From Candidatus Bipolaricaulota bacterium (lineage in GTDB: Bacteria; Bipolaricaulota; Bipolaricaulia; UBA7950; UBA9294), in NCBI GenBank assembly GCA_028277345.1, contig JANQGM010000020.1:1-64000 (forward strand): a stretch of 64,000 bases of DNA, in the 5' to 3' direction. The notes below the pieces were generated by a model. It saw only the letters and a program-made list of their open reading frames with translations, searched no databases and had not been told where the DNA came from. The translations under genes were made by a program, and so were the position numbers. Below, piece by piece: positions 28,357-36,421 of the stretch (its first letter is position 1; every line of letters starts with the position of its first letter).

Positions 28357-28650
28357 GTTCTGCAGGCGCTTTCCGAGCTTTCGACTGTAATCGACGGTTC
28401 AATCGGACAGTTCGAGAACGGAATGTCAGGATTTGGAGAGAAGATGCAGGGCATGTTCTTTTGGTAGCACGCGGGATTGAGCGCATGCGATACTTCCTAT
28501 GTAGTGGTCAGCTGCAGCCTGTGCCTTGGGCCGCCAGAGTTGCCTCATGGTGGCGACCTGAGCACTCCGCGCATTGCGCCTAGTGAGCCCTGGCGCTTGC
28601 GTCCATCCCGTCAGACCGACTACTCTGTTACCCATACATAGGAGCTCTAC
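28357..28650. other. Intergenic stretch before the restriction enzyme gene
   Basis: Nearly 300 bases between divergent genes. Short frames here do not look coding. The only clear signal is AGGAG seven bases before ATG 28651. No hairpin or repeat stood out. Confidence 0.4.
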
Positions 28651-29517
28651 ATGGCCAAGAACGAAATCCTAGACACATACGAGCAACTCAAGAAAGCCAC
28701 GAAGGCCGGGTTTCTCTCTGCAGGAACTGCCGATCTTCTCTCAGAGCTGTTCGAGAGAAGCGCCGCATTCGTACAAGCGTGTGATAGAGAGAAGCTTACC
28801 TCCAAGGTTGAAGGGAAGTCGTACTTCAGATTCACTTCTGGCGACAAGACCTCTCGTGCGGTCAATACCGCTCTGTACAGTGACGCACCGCTGCCTTGGA
28901 AGAAAGCACTTGCAGCTTTGGACTCCGCGTTGCTGCCGGAGGATGTGCAGGCGAGGATTACTAGACAAGTGTACTCGGCGGTAATCTCATTCTGCTCGGC
29001 CATCGACCTACTCAAGAGCGGTGATCAGAAGACACCCGGCACAGTTTTCGAGTACGCGATCGGGTTTCTCATCTCCAAGCAGCTGGATTGCGAGCCGCAA
29101 CAGACGATGCCGATCATGAATGCAGACATTGGAACGCTCAAGCTCCCTACGGACTTAGTATTCAACTTAGGTGAAGGCAAGCCTCGGTATCATGTGCCCG
29201 TCAAGACATCGTCTCGCGAGCGATCCATTATGTTCTGGGCCCACCAACGATTGCTGGATGGTGTCTACGGACTGGAACGCTATCAGGGTTTGCCTGTCCT
29301 CCTAGCTGAGACGAAATGCTCAAAGAGCGGAGTTGTGACAGAAATCTGCCTTCCAGACCAGTGGAAGGTGTATCAGACGTACATAGCCAAACTTCGCTCT
29401 ATCCAGTATCTGGATGTACCGAAAGCGCTTGAGAATCTAGGCGAAACCTATCCGCATGTCATTGTGCGGCCACTCGGCGCTTTGCTGGCAACCATCTCGT
29501 CAGGCACAGATTGCTGA
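28651..29517 (+). CDS. Type II restriction endonuclease, PD-(D/E)XK-like
   Basis: A 288-residue protein facing tail to tail with a cytosine-5 methyltransferase, five bases apart, with a Vsr gene beyond: the standard setting of a type II restriction enzyme. The presumed active site is TDLVFN with PVKTSSRERS, an Asp plus a late Lys in the KTS-RER form seen in several restriction nucleases. GTVFEYAIGFLISKQL may be the helix carrying an additional acidic residue. The recognition sequence cannot be read. It should cut DNA that lacks the partner's methylation. Confidence 0.78.
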   Translation: MAKNEILDTYEQLKKATKAGFLSAGTADLLSELFERSAAFVQACDREKLTSKVEGKSYFRFTSGDKTSRAVNTALYSDAPLPWKKALAALDSALLPEDVQARITRQVYSAVISFCSAIDLLKSGDQKTPGTVFEYAIGFLISKQLDCEPQQTMPIMNADIGTLKLPTDLVFNLGEGKPRYHVPVKTSSRERSIMFWAHQRLLDGVYGLERYQGLPVLLAETKCSKSGVVTEICLPDQWKVYQTYIAKLRSIQYLDVPKALENLGETYPHVIVRPLGALLATISSGTDC

Positions 29518-29522
29518 TTCCC

Positions 29523-30581
29523 TCATCGCGAAACATCGAGACTATCTAGGACTTCGACCAGGGCAATCCCGAACGCTCTTGCGAGCGGCGGCGGAACGGC
29601 ATTCCCGATCTGCGAGCGAATATCTGCTCTCGTTCCCCAAAACACGAAGTCGTCCGGGAATCCCTGCATTCTTGCGGCCTCACGCGGAGTCAGTGGACGA
29701 TCCTGCGCGGGATGCCCATAGCGACCACGAGTGAAACTGTCGAAACCGCCAGTGATAGTGGGGCATTGTCCATCCCATTCGAGTCGCCCATAGACATCTG
29801 GCCACCCTCCCTTGCTTGTGTCTACGCGTTTGTGACACTCCAATCGCAGTTCCCACGGGATGTCCTTCCAGCCACCGCCGGGCGGAACATGTGAGAACCG
29901 ATCAATATTGACCTGGGTCACTCGCGCCCTCTGGTGATTGGGGAAGTCGGGGTGATCAGTGTAGTCGAGAGGCGGCTCGGGCAGATCCCCTATTACTTCT
30001 CGCACTGTAAGCCACTTCTGGGTTGTCGGAGAGGGCGGGATGAAGTCCACACCTAGATCCTTCCTGCACCCTACGACTATGAACCGTTCTCGGGTCTGGG
30101 GGACTCCGTAATCGGCAGAGTTGTAGAAGCCAGGATACAGAGTGTAGTCACTCAAAGCATCACGCATGACTTCCAGATAAGTCTTGCCTCTCTTCCGCCC
30201 GAATATGGCTACATTCTCAAAGAGGAACGTCAGAGGATAGATCTCCTGTACCAGGCGAATGAACTCGTGAACAAGAGCATTGCGATCGTCTCCGTGATGA
30301 GCTCCTCGCTTCTGCTTTGAGAAGCCCTGGCATGGAGGTCCTCCTGAGAATAGTCCGAGGGTTCCGCGCTCAAGGCCAATCCGATCCAATATGAGTTCGC
30401 CCGTGAGATCGCGGGCATCGTGGACCTCGACGTGGCTGCCGATATTCTCGCGATAGGTTTCTACGGCCTTGGCATCATAGTCGAACGCGAAGAGAGGCCT
30501 CATTCCCGCGGACTTCAGACCGAGACTCAACCCTCCTGGTCCGCAGAATGATTCCACAAACCCGTGGATTCGCTTCCGCAC
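29523..30581 (-). CDS. DNA cytosine-5 methyltransferase of a type II system
   Basis: A C5 methyltransferase with motif I FVESFCGPGGLSLGLKSAG, motif IV GGPPCQGFSKQ with nucleophile Cys84, motif VI FENV, motif VIII QTRERFIVVG, a variable target region, and motifs IX-X (LTPREAARMQGFPDDFVF, IGNAVPPPLARA). I start it at GTG 30581 (AAGG four bases upstream), leaving about eight residues before motif I. An upstream TTG at 30656 and ATGs at 30638 and 30632 are alternatives that enlarge the overlap with vsr. It protects host DNA from the convergent nuclease. The target sequence is unknown. Confidence 0.92.
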   Translation of the reverse strand: MRKRIHGFVESFCGPGGLSLGLKSAGMRPLFAFDYDAKAVETYRENIGSHVEVHDARDLTGELILDRIGLERGTLGLFSGGPPCQGFSKQKRGAHHGDDRNALVHEFIRLVQEIYPLTFLFENVAIFGRKRGKTYLEVMRDALSDYTLYPGFYNSADYGVPQTRERFIVVGCRKDLGVDFIPPSPTTQKWLTVREVIGDLPEPPLDYTDHPDFPNHQRARVTQVNIDRFSHVPPGGGWKDIPWELRLECHKRVDTSKGGWPDVYGRLEWDGQCPTITGGFDSFTRGRYGHPAQDRPLTPREAARMQGFPDDFVFWGTRADIRSQIGNAVPPPLARAFGIALVEVLDSLDVSR

Positions 30582-30979
30582 AGTACCTTGGCGAGGATGC
30601 CCACTAGCTTTGCTTCGTTCTTGGTCTCGCATTCCCATATCACCAGAGTTCTCCAACCCTGCGCTTCGAGTCCTCTCCGTGCCTCATTGTCTCGTACCTT
30701 GTTTCGTTCAAGCTTTGCAGTCCATTTGGCAGAGTTGGTGCTCGGCAGAGAACGACCTCTAGGACAATCGTGTCTGTGCCAGAAACACCCGTGCACAAAG
30801 ATTGCCAGCTTGAACCGCGAGAGAACAAGATCAGGAGAGCCTGGGAGAGTTCCCACGTTTGTCCTGTATCGAAATCCCCTCCGGTGCAGGAGTCGCCTAA
30901 CGCGCATCTCAGGGCTCGTGTTCTTGGATGGAATGCACGCCATGACACGCGACCGCTGGTACCGTGTGATTCGATCCAT
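30527..30979 (-). CDS. vsr: Very short patch repair endonuclease
   Basis: Nicks 5' of the T in T:G mismatches that arise when 5-methylcytosine deaminates, so it always goes with a C5 methyltransferase. The 150-residue product starts at ATG 30979 as Vsr proteins do (MDRITRYQRSRVMACIPSKN), followed by TSPEMRVRRLLHRRGFRYR, the catalytic Asp in PGSPDLVLSRFK, the FVHGCFWHRHDCPRGR zinc-site region and the C-terminal TLVIWECE. The open frame extends 56 codons upstream but that part has no similarity. Its end overlaps the methyltransferase start by 55 bases in another frame. Confidence 0.94.
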   Translation of the reverse strand: MDRITRYQRSRVMACIPSKNTSPEMRVRRLLHRRGFRYRTNVGTLPGSPDLVLSRFKLAIFVHGCFWHRHDCPRGRSLPSTNSAKWTAKLERNKVRDNEARRGLEAQGWRTLVIWECETKNEAKLVGILAKVLCGSESTGLWNHSADQEG

Positions 30980-31251
30980 CGTCCTTACATACTCCTCGAA
31001 CGCTGTTGTAGTCTGTATTTTACTCCTTTGAGGAAGATTGCTCAAACCGAAGACTCGGGAGGAAGGATGGGAAAGCCTCATCTCTCCTGTATGTGCTCGT
31101 GGACAGTCTCTGAACGAGAACCGATCTGGGCTGACTCCTCTAGACAAGACCCTGCGCCGTCACTAGGTAAGAAGCTAGAGGTCGCAGCGATATTCGATGT
31201 CAGAGATGTGGAGATAGCTGCAGCAAGTACGATGATCCCCATACACGGCAT

Positions 31252-31279
31252 TTGCCTCCAGCGTTTCGCCGGCTAATAT
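31252..31279 (+). promoter_or_regulatory. Promoter of the membrane-protein operon (leaderless type)
   Basis: TTGCCT, 16 bases, TAATAT, then six bases to ATG 31286. No Shine-Dalgarno is seen. Confidence 0.7.
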
Positions 31280-31285
31280 GGTGCC

Positions 31286-32089
31286 ATGAGCTTGATTAGC
31301 GTGATTCTCAGGTCCATGGTCGGGCGGATTGCCTACGTAAGCGTCTCTGCGACATTTGTCGCCCTGCTATGGCTTAACATTCTCATTCCCGATAGCATGG
31401 TGATTCGAACCCTGCTCTTGAGTTCTGGCGGTGTGTTCTTGGTTATGCTCCTTGCTGGGGTTGTGTTCTGGCTGTTCGCGTATAGCCCAAGCAAGCGAGA
31501 CTTCGTTGCGCACCATTCAACGGATGTGAGGTTCTTGGACGGGGTCTGCAGAGACGCCCTCGTCTCGATTACCAGAACCTTCCGGACGCGGGCGGCAGAT
31601 CTCGAAAGCTACGAGTGGAGGTTCGAAGCCGACAACGGACTCTCTCTTGAGAGCGTACGTGTGTTGCCTGGACTTATCGGGTCTGTCGATCGTCATCTGG
31701 GACAAGAAAGAGTGATTCAGGAGTTTGGGCGACCTCTCAGTCGCTGGAAGACTTACGCTATTACCTTCAACGGGGTCTTCCGAGAGGCATTCACAGATCC
31801 CGTTGGCGCGTTCTGGTCGACCACCGTTGCTCAACGAACTAGGTTGCTTGAAGTCTCAATCAGATTTCACCCGGAGAAGCTGCCTGTGCCTGAAAGCATT
31901 GAGATGCGCGAGAGGATTGGAGATTCCACCTTCATCTTGTCGGGACAAGGATCAACACTGTCTCGCGATCCCGACAATTACCTTCGGTTCACGTTCACAC
32001 TCAAGCATCCGAAGCAGTTTTCGATATACACAGTAGCTTGGCAGTGGGCCCCCGATCATTCCGTCCAGGATGTCGCAGGAGTGCGGTGA
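31286..32089 (+). CDS. Membrane protein: two helices and a cytoplasmic domain, unknown
   Basis: A 267-residue protein. The first 75 residues hold two membrane helices (IAYVSVSATFVALLWLNILI; VFLVMLLAGVVFWLF) with a short loop; 190 mainly beta residues follow, with no recognisable motif. ATG 31286 is leaderless. The stop overlaps the next frame, so three small membrane genes form one operon next to a restriction system. That position is where defence genes often lie, but no effector motif is seen, so a defence role is only a guess. Confidence 0.6.
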   Translation: MSLISVILRSMVGRIAYVSVSATFVALLWLNILIPDSMVIRTLLLSSGGVFLVMLLAGVVFWLFAYSPSKRDFVAHHSTDVRFLDGVCRDALVSITRTFRTRAADLESYEWRFEADNGLSLESVRVLPGLIGSVDRHLGQERVIQEFGRPLSRWKTYAITFNGVFREAFTDPVGAFWSTTVAQRTRLLEVSIRFHPEKLPVPESIEMRERIGDSTFILSGQGSTLSRDPDNYLRFTFTLKHPKQFSIYTVAWQWAPDHSVQDVAGVR

Positions 32090-32483
32090 CTGTGTTGCTG
32101 ACGCTCTCCAAGTGGCTGCTGTTCAGCGTCTTCATGGGGAGCGCACCAGTATTCATAACTAGTCTGGTTCAAGTCAGGGGCAGTCGCGTCAATTGGAGCG
32201 ATCTCTTCTCCGAGGGGCACCTGTTTCTTATTGCCGTGATCCTCTGTTCGACTGCGATTGGGGAGCTGCTCTTCGCGGGGCACCGGAACGTGGTTGCAAG
32301 GTGGTGGTTGCAAGGTGGATGTCAGGGGGAGGTTGTGTTCTGATAGTCATCGTAGCAAGCCTGGGCTTCTCCCAAGCACAGATTGCTGCTCCGTCAATTG
32401 AACTTGCATGGATAGCCGTTGGAACGTACTTGTTCGCTGTCGCAGCGAGCACATTCTCCGTGCTCCTAGCTAAGGAGTTGTAG
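32086..32483 (+). pseudogene. Small four-helix membrane protein broken by a 14-bp duplication
   Basis: Two overlapping frames (GTG 32086 to TGA 32343, and a second ending at 32483) join into one continuous frame if one copy of the 14-bp tandem repeat at 32290-32317 is removed. The repaired product, about 127 residues, has helices LLTLSKWLLFSVFMGSAPVF, LFLIAVILCSTAIGELLF, CVLIVIVASLGFSQA and WIAVGTYLFAVAASTFSVL. As read, the gene makes only the first half. It could be a slipped-strand switch, a true pseudogene or an assembly error. Confidence 0.7.
32290..32317 (+). repeat. 14-bp tandem duplication causing a frameshift
   Basis: GTGGTTGCAAGGTG occurs twice without a gap. Fourteen is not a multiple of three; deleting one unit restores ...RNVVARWMSGGGCVL. 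Confidence 0.85.
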
Positions 32484-32484
32484 T

Positions 32485-32751
32485 ATGAGTGCTCTAGTCT
32501 GGATTGCTCTGGCGGGACTTGGCACACTCGCCTCTCTAGTGTCACTCTTGTTCGTCCTATTTGGGCACACGAGGGGTCAAAGGCATCAGAAGTCGCCAGA
32601 GACTCACCTGACAATCCTCGTACGGTACTCTGATGGTAGAGAACTCTCTCTCGGCTCCATCCCAGCCCCGAAGTCTGAGGGAGAGATCCTCGCGAGACAG
32701 GAACAGGTTCGGAGGCTACTCTCAGAGGGTGGAGTGGCGGACAAGGACTGA
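32485..32751 (+). CDS. Small single-helix membrane protein, unknown
   Basis: An 88-residue protein with an N-terminal membrane helix (WIALAGLGTLASLVSLLFVLF) and a 60-residue cytoplasmic part (THLTILVRYSDGRELSLGSI then a charged helix EGEILARQEQVRRLLSEGG). AAGGAG seven bases before ATG 32485 and a one-base gap after the preceding frame place it in the same operon. The beta-hairpin look of the middle is seen in small effector-associated domains, but I make no claim. Confidence 0.6.
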   Translation: MSALVWIALAGLGTLASLVSLLFVLFGHTRGQRHQKSPETHLTILVRYSDGRELSLGSIPAPKSEGEILARQEQVRRLLSEGGVADKD

Positions 32752-32886
32752 GGAGGACCGCTAATCGAACAGCGAGCCGTGCAAGCATCCTGTCTAGAGA
32801 CTATCTTAGGGGCCGGAGTGGAAGATGCGTGATCGTCAAACTCTCCCGCAGTGCTACTAGCTCCCCTGCAAGAGAATGCTTTCGCC

Positions 32887-33570
32887 TTAGCTTCTATGCC
32901 GTTCGAGAATGAATCGGGCCGCAAGAATCGCGGCAACGGCAATCTGGATGCACACGAATGCAGCAAGCAATATCACAGCGACTGACAGGTCCCTTCTGAG
33001 GTCTTTCTCGACAGTCAGGCCGTTGCTGCTTGACTTCTCAGTCTGCCGATAATCAGCTCTAGATCGTCCCTTTAGAATCGGGTAGTCCCCTTCAAGGGTT
33101 CCCCTGAAGAACATAGTGAGTTCCACGCGATCTGAGATCTTGAACATGTGAAAATCGAGGTCGATTCTGTGTGCACCTTCAGCAATCTCTGTTCTGAAAT
33201 CCATCTCGGGATCTTCAAGCACAGGGGATTCAACGAGAATCACCTCGACCGAGTCGGGAAACTCTAGATATGCAGAGTCATCCTCGTTCTGATCAACAGT
33301 CCGATTCCCACTGTTCTCCAGTGCAACCACAGCAACACCAAGATTGCTGACTGGCTCACCGTCAAGAAGGACGGCCATCTCGATGTTGTGCTCGGACCCG
33401 TAGGAAATGACCTCGCCTGAGTACTCTCTAGAGTACAGACCCACGCAATCAAGACGGTACTGGGGTTGATCGACGTATCTCACTACCACTGAGAAGATAA
33501 CGCCCGCGACTCCAATACCTCCGATTACCCAATTGATGATCTCGCGGATGACCTCACGTCTTGCACGCAT
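32887..33570 (-). CDS. Membrane protein with helices at both ends, unknown
   Basis: A 227-residue protein with one helix at residues 12-30 (IINWVIGGIGVAGVIFSVVV), an outside beta-rich domain of about 150 residues, and a C-terminal helix (LSVAVILLAAFVCIQIAVAA). A perfect TATAAT ends eight bases before ATG 33570, and no Shine-Dalgarno is present, so it is probably leaderless. It converges with the three-gene membrane operon. No family recognised. Confidence 0.6.
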   Translation of the reverse strand: MRARREVIREIINWVIGGIGVAGVIFSVVVRYVDQPQYRLDCVGLYSREYSGEVISYGSEHNIEMAVLLDGEPVSNLGVAVVALENSGNRTVDQNEDDSAYLEFPDSVEVILVESPVLEDPEMDFRTEIAEGAHRIDLDFHMFKISDRVELTMFFRGTLEGDYPILKGRSRADYRQTEKSSSNGLTVEKDLRRDLSVAVILLAAFVCIQIAVAAILAARFILERHRS

Positions 33571-33578
33571 CTCGACCG

Positions 33579-33584
33579 ATTATA
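33579..33584 (-). promoter_or_regulatory. -10 box (TATAAT) of the 33570 gene
   Basis: Consensus TATAAT lies eight bases before the ATG. The -35 region 17 bases upstream (TCGGCT) is poor. Confidence 0.6.
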
Positions 33585-33836
33585 CCGTCCTCATCAGACT
33601 GAGCCGAGAGCACCTCCGGATTGGAGGCTGCCCAGGCGCCGCTGGGACCTCTCCACTGACGGCAGTCATTGCTGGGTGAGTGGTGCGGAGTACGCGCCAA
33701 TGCGGCTGAAAGGGCAGATAAGGATGCAGATGGCTATTTCGGCGAAGTTAACGATGATACCAATCCTGAAGCTGTACCAGCTCTGAACAACCCGTGAGAG
33801 TCGGGCGAAATCGACACGTCCAGCGCTAGTAGGGTT

Positions 33837-34622
33837 TCACGAACCAGAGGTCCGAACGTTCACTTGTTTCTCGCCGATATTCACTTGTTCGGCGTTTCGG
33901 ATGCTAACAGAAGGAGCAAACCGCCTCACATCGCGAAGCGCTCTGATCGTCCTCATTGCCATCCGGTGGAAGCGATCCGCCATCTCAGCTGCACGCTCGG
34001 TGTCTTCAAGCTCCCAGCTGAATGTCGGCCGACGCTTGCCGTGCTTCTTCAGTGCATCCTTCTGGACTTCTGCTCGCGTGGTCGCTCGAACTGCGTGTTG
34101 ATGAAGCCAGAACCTACACATGTAGAGTGACAGTGCGAGGGAATCGATCAGTTGCTGCTCCATTCCTCCACGTGGTTGCCACTCGTCCAGTAGTCCTTTT
34201 CTCAACGCGAAGAACTCAGCTCGTTGCCACGGCGTGGCACCGTATCCCTCGATGGTCTTGGCAGCGGCCACCCCCAAGTTCTCTTCCTCCTGGGCTGCCG
34301 CTTTCACCAGATCCCACGCTGCGGATGCCTCCCCACTCTCCGCAAGGCAGTCCAAGTCGATCCACGAAACCTCCTCAACATCCTGGGCCAGAACATCCTC
34401 CAGGGTCACAGCAGAGAGGATCTCCCCGATGTCTTGTTGCGCCTGCTGCCGAGTGTTGCTTCCTGTCAGCATCGCGCTCTCTACCAGGCGGTTGTAGACC
34501 CGTGCGAGTTCGCGTGCTAGGCTTCGACGCTCAGCAAGGGCCATGCGGTCCGGTGTTCTCTCCTCAGCCAAGCTTCCCCCTTTGCTCTGGTACTGCTGCC
34601 TCTGCTTCTCGTACGGCGTCAC
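33837..34622 (-). CDS. Helical protein with a C-terminal QVNIGEKQVNV motif, unknown
   Basis: A 261-residue, mostly helical protein starting at GTG 34622 (GAGGG five bases upstream), overlapping the DUF6788-type gene by 59 bases. It contains an acidic middle and a last section RMAMRTIRALRDVRRFAPSV followed by IRNAEQVNIGEKQVNV. That closing motif occurs, to my memory, at the end of many hypothetical proteins of planctomycete and metagenome origin, often next to DUF6788 genes. It has no known role. The pair looks like a mobile cassette. Confidence 0.6.
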   Translation of the reverse strand: MTPYEKQRQQYQSKGGSLAEERTPDRMALAERRSLARELARVYNRLVESAMLTGSNTRQQAQQDIGEILSAVTLEDVLAQDVEEVSWIDLDCLAESGEASAAWDLVKAAAQEEENLGVAAAKTIEGYGATPWQRAEFFALRKGLLDEWQPRGGMEQQLIDSLALSLYMCRFWLHQHAVRATTRAEVQKDALKKHGKRRPTFSWELEDTERAAEMADRFHRMAMRTIRALRDVRRFAPSVSIRNAEQVNIGEKQVNVRTSGS

Positions 34623-34974
34623 GAATCCCTCTGAGCGTTCTCCAGGAGCCCTTCTGCTGGAGTCTGTCCATACGCTGAGCTCGTGTCCTTTGAAGGACCT
34701 GGGGCAAGTCTTGTCGTCTCACGTACGCCTTCCTTAGTCGCCCGTTCTCGCGCCAGAATAGATAGAAGTAGGGTCCGTGAAGTTCGCCGCGTGCGCACCG
34801 ACACCCAGGCTTCCCACACTTGACCCATTGAGCGTGAATTGTTCCCCTACGAATCTTGGGTAACGTTTCGATGCTTTCTTCTCCACTCTGAATGCGGCCA
34901 AACCCAAAGCTGTCACCACGGTTACATTGCTCGCGTCCACTCGTGTGGACTCGACTTCTGTTTCTGTCGTCCAT
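34564..34974 (-). CDS. DUF6788-type zinc-ribbon protein
   Basis: A 136-residue protein with the pattern GTIHAQWVKCGKPGCRCARG then HGPYFYLFWRENGRLRKAYV, where three cysteines in KCGKPGCRC form part of a metal site. The family is of unknown role and frequent in mobile regions. Its first codons contain the palindrome GTCCAC-ACGA-GTGGAC read on this strand, so the true start may be later. The end overlaps the next gene. Confidence 0.65.
   Translation of the reverse strand: MDDRNRSRVHTSGREQCNRGDSFGFGRIQSGEESIETLPKIRRGTIHAQWVKCGKPGCRCARGELHGPYFYLFWRENGRLRKAYVRRQDLPQVLQRTRAQRMDRLQQKGSWRTLRGIRDAVREAEAAVPEQRGKLG
34935..34950. repeat. Second copy of the GTCCAC palindrome
   Basis: GTCCAC-TCGT-GTGGAC differs from the 27674-27693 copy by one loop base. 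The two bracket a 7.3-kb segment with the recombinase and the restriction system. Confidence 0.6.
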
Positions 34975-35064
34975 TTCGGTGATGCACCTTCTTCATTGTT
35001 GAAACGCTCGGGAGTCGCACGATTGGAGGCTCGATGTGACCAGCCTGTTGGGTCTTCCAGCCGT

Positions 35065-35195
35065 CCCAGGAGTACTTGATAATGAAGGTTCTGCGTAGAG
35101 TCGTGTTATCTCCACCAGATCTAGCTGTAAGCGTGTTCCTGTCTGCATTCTCCTCTCGTCCTGGTTACAGGCCAGAGGTTCACGAAAGGAGAACT
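35065..35195 (+). repeat. att-associated repeat, copy (a)
   Basis: CCCAGGAG, then GAAGGTTCT, then CTCCACCAGAT, CTGTAA, TGTTC and TGTCTGC occur in the same order and spacing as in the copy near 36024-36110, with GAGGTTCA further on. Confidence 0.6.
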
Positions 35196-35351
35196 GGCGC
35201 GGAGGTACTGGGCAACGTTGCCCGAGTCGCTGTCGGGCCACAGGATGAGTCGCCCGAATCCTGACACCGATGTGTAGCAAGAGAGGGAAGGGACCAGCCA
35301 CTTGGTGGAAGGGCGTGAGGAACCAAACAGCAGCTACTCTCTGATAGCGTG

Positions 35352-35379
35352 GATTAGCGTGCAAGGTTGCATGCTAATC
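35352..35379. promoter_or_regulatory. Inverted repeat upstream of the 35408 gene
   Basis: GATTAGCGTGCAA-GG-TTGCATGCTAATC pairs over 13 bp with one mismatch. It lies 28 bases before the GTG start and is a likely operator for an unidentified dimeric regulator. Confidence 0.55.
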
Positions 35380-35407
35380 ATGGTCAAGTAGCGCCAGGGG
35401 AGGAACT

Positions 35408-35932
35408 GTGCCTGCTTGTGACGATAACCTCGTCTTTGGGTTCCCGGTTGGCACCTTAATTAGCGCTGGTGACTACTTCGATTACTCGATGCCTGCTCTT
35501 AGCGCTCTCTGCGACGGTCGTCACTACGAGTGCGCGACTGTCTGCGCCGTGCTGGTGGATGTCATCATGAACGACATCATTGACAATCTTCCCAAGTCGG
35601 CAGAGAACGAGGTGCTTCGTGACAGACCCGCGGGTGCCATTATCAATGCATTGGAGGAGAGGTACACAAGCTCGCGGGAGAGGGCGATTCTAGCGCGACT
35701 CCGCACACTCAATGGCCTGAGAATCCGCGTGGTGCACCCTGGGAGTGAGGAGTGGCGCCTTCGCATCTCGCCTGACCGGTGTCCAAAGGAATTCGCCGAA
35801 GACTTCTTTGAGCAACTTGAGACGGTGGTCGAACTCTTCGGCGGCTATACCAACCGCCAGTTCGGTGACGAGGTCAAGGCCTTCAACGAGCGCTGGAGGC
35901 CTAGTAGTCCCAGCAATCCTCAGGCCGAGTAG
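35408..35932 (+). CDS. Helical cytosolic protein, possibly HEPN-like, unknown
   Basis: A 174-residue protein starting at GTG 35408 with GGGGAGGAACT before it. It is mainly helical. The segment LNGLRIRVVHPG contains an R-x4-H arrangement near the start of a helix, as HEPN ribonucleases have, and long helices on each side (ATVCAVLVDVIMNDIID and FAEDFFEQLETVVELF) would suit. This is a weak match; no toxin-antitoxin partner is beside it. It stands alone between two att-like repeats, like a gene cassette. Confidence 0.5.
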   Translation: MPACDDNLVFGFPVGTLISAGDYFDYSMPALSALCDGRHYECATVCAVLVDVIMNDIIDNLPKSAENEVLRDRPAGAIINALEERYTSSRERAILARLRTLNGLRIRVVHPGSEEWRLRISPDRCPKEFAEDFFEQLETVVELFGGYTNRQFGDEVKAFNERWRPSSPSNPQAE

Positions 35933-36421
35933 CGACCCCATGTCTGATAGTCCAACACAGTATCAGGATATCAGGTAAGGCTGTCGATCAGCCTGTGAAT
36001 GGTCCAGTGAGCCTCGATCACGCCCAGGAGCAGCTCAGAACGAAGGTTCTCCAATCGTTCACCCCGGCTCCACCAGATTCGTCTGTAACCCTGTTCTTGT
36101 CTGCTATTCGTGATAATCACTGAGACCGACCTGAGGTTCATGAACAGAGAGCGGTGAGCAGTGGTCAAGCATACCCCTGACCACCGGAAGGCCTCTGAGA
36201 TGTCGTCGACTTCCCAACCGGCACCGCTGTGCAACATCAACTGGAGGCATCGGTCGGTATCTCATCTCGATCGTACTGACTCCGCTCTCGGAGCTCGCTT
36301 GCCGAAGCTTCTAGCGTTTCCAAAATTGCCATCAAGGAGGACACTTGATAGAATAGGATGATTACAGTCATGTTAGTTGCGCGGGGCTAGTCTCATATAA
36401 GGAACTCAAAGGAGGAAAGTG
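35933..36421. other. Non-coding stretch with repeat copy (b) and a promoter
   Basis: Nearly 490 bases. It contains the repeat at 36024-36140 and, near the end, TTAGTT-17-TATAAG and AAAGGAGG serving the dockerin gene. Short frames here are not convincing. Confidence 0.5.
36024..36140 (+). repeat. att-associated repeat, copy (b)
   Basis: GCCCAGGAGC, the hairpin AGAAC-GAAG-GTTCT (36037-36050), CCAATCGTTCACCCCGG and the core CTCCACCAGA at 36068-36077. The first half matches the copy at 40318 and the second half matches the copy at 35110. Confidence 0.7.

Larger units (their letters stand above)
34975..35407. other. Non-coding stretch with repeat copy (a)
   Basis: It holds the most diverged copy of the island's repeat (about 35065-35195, with att-like CTCCACCAGA at 35110-35119) and the palindrome at 35352-35379. 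No gene is evident. Confidence 0.55.

Noticed and set aside
28270-28583. Short plus-strand frames between recombinase and restriction genes, perhaps a controller protein
   Set aside because: No helix-turn-helix pattern or ribosome site is seen, so no C-protein can be claimed.
36037-36075. A tRNA gene end ending in CCCCGGCTCCACCA
   Set aside because: The 3' part looks like an acceptor stem with CCA, but there is no T loop of the TTCRANY type, no anticodon arm and no matching 5' strand upstream. I treat it as an att-repeat.
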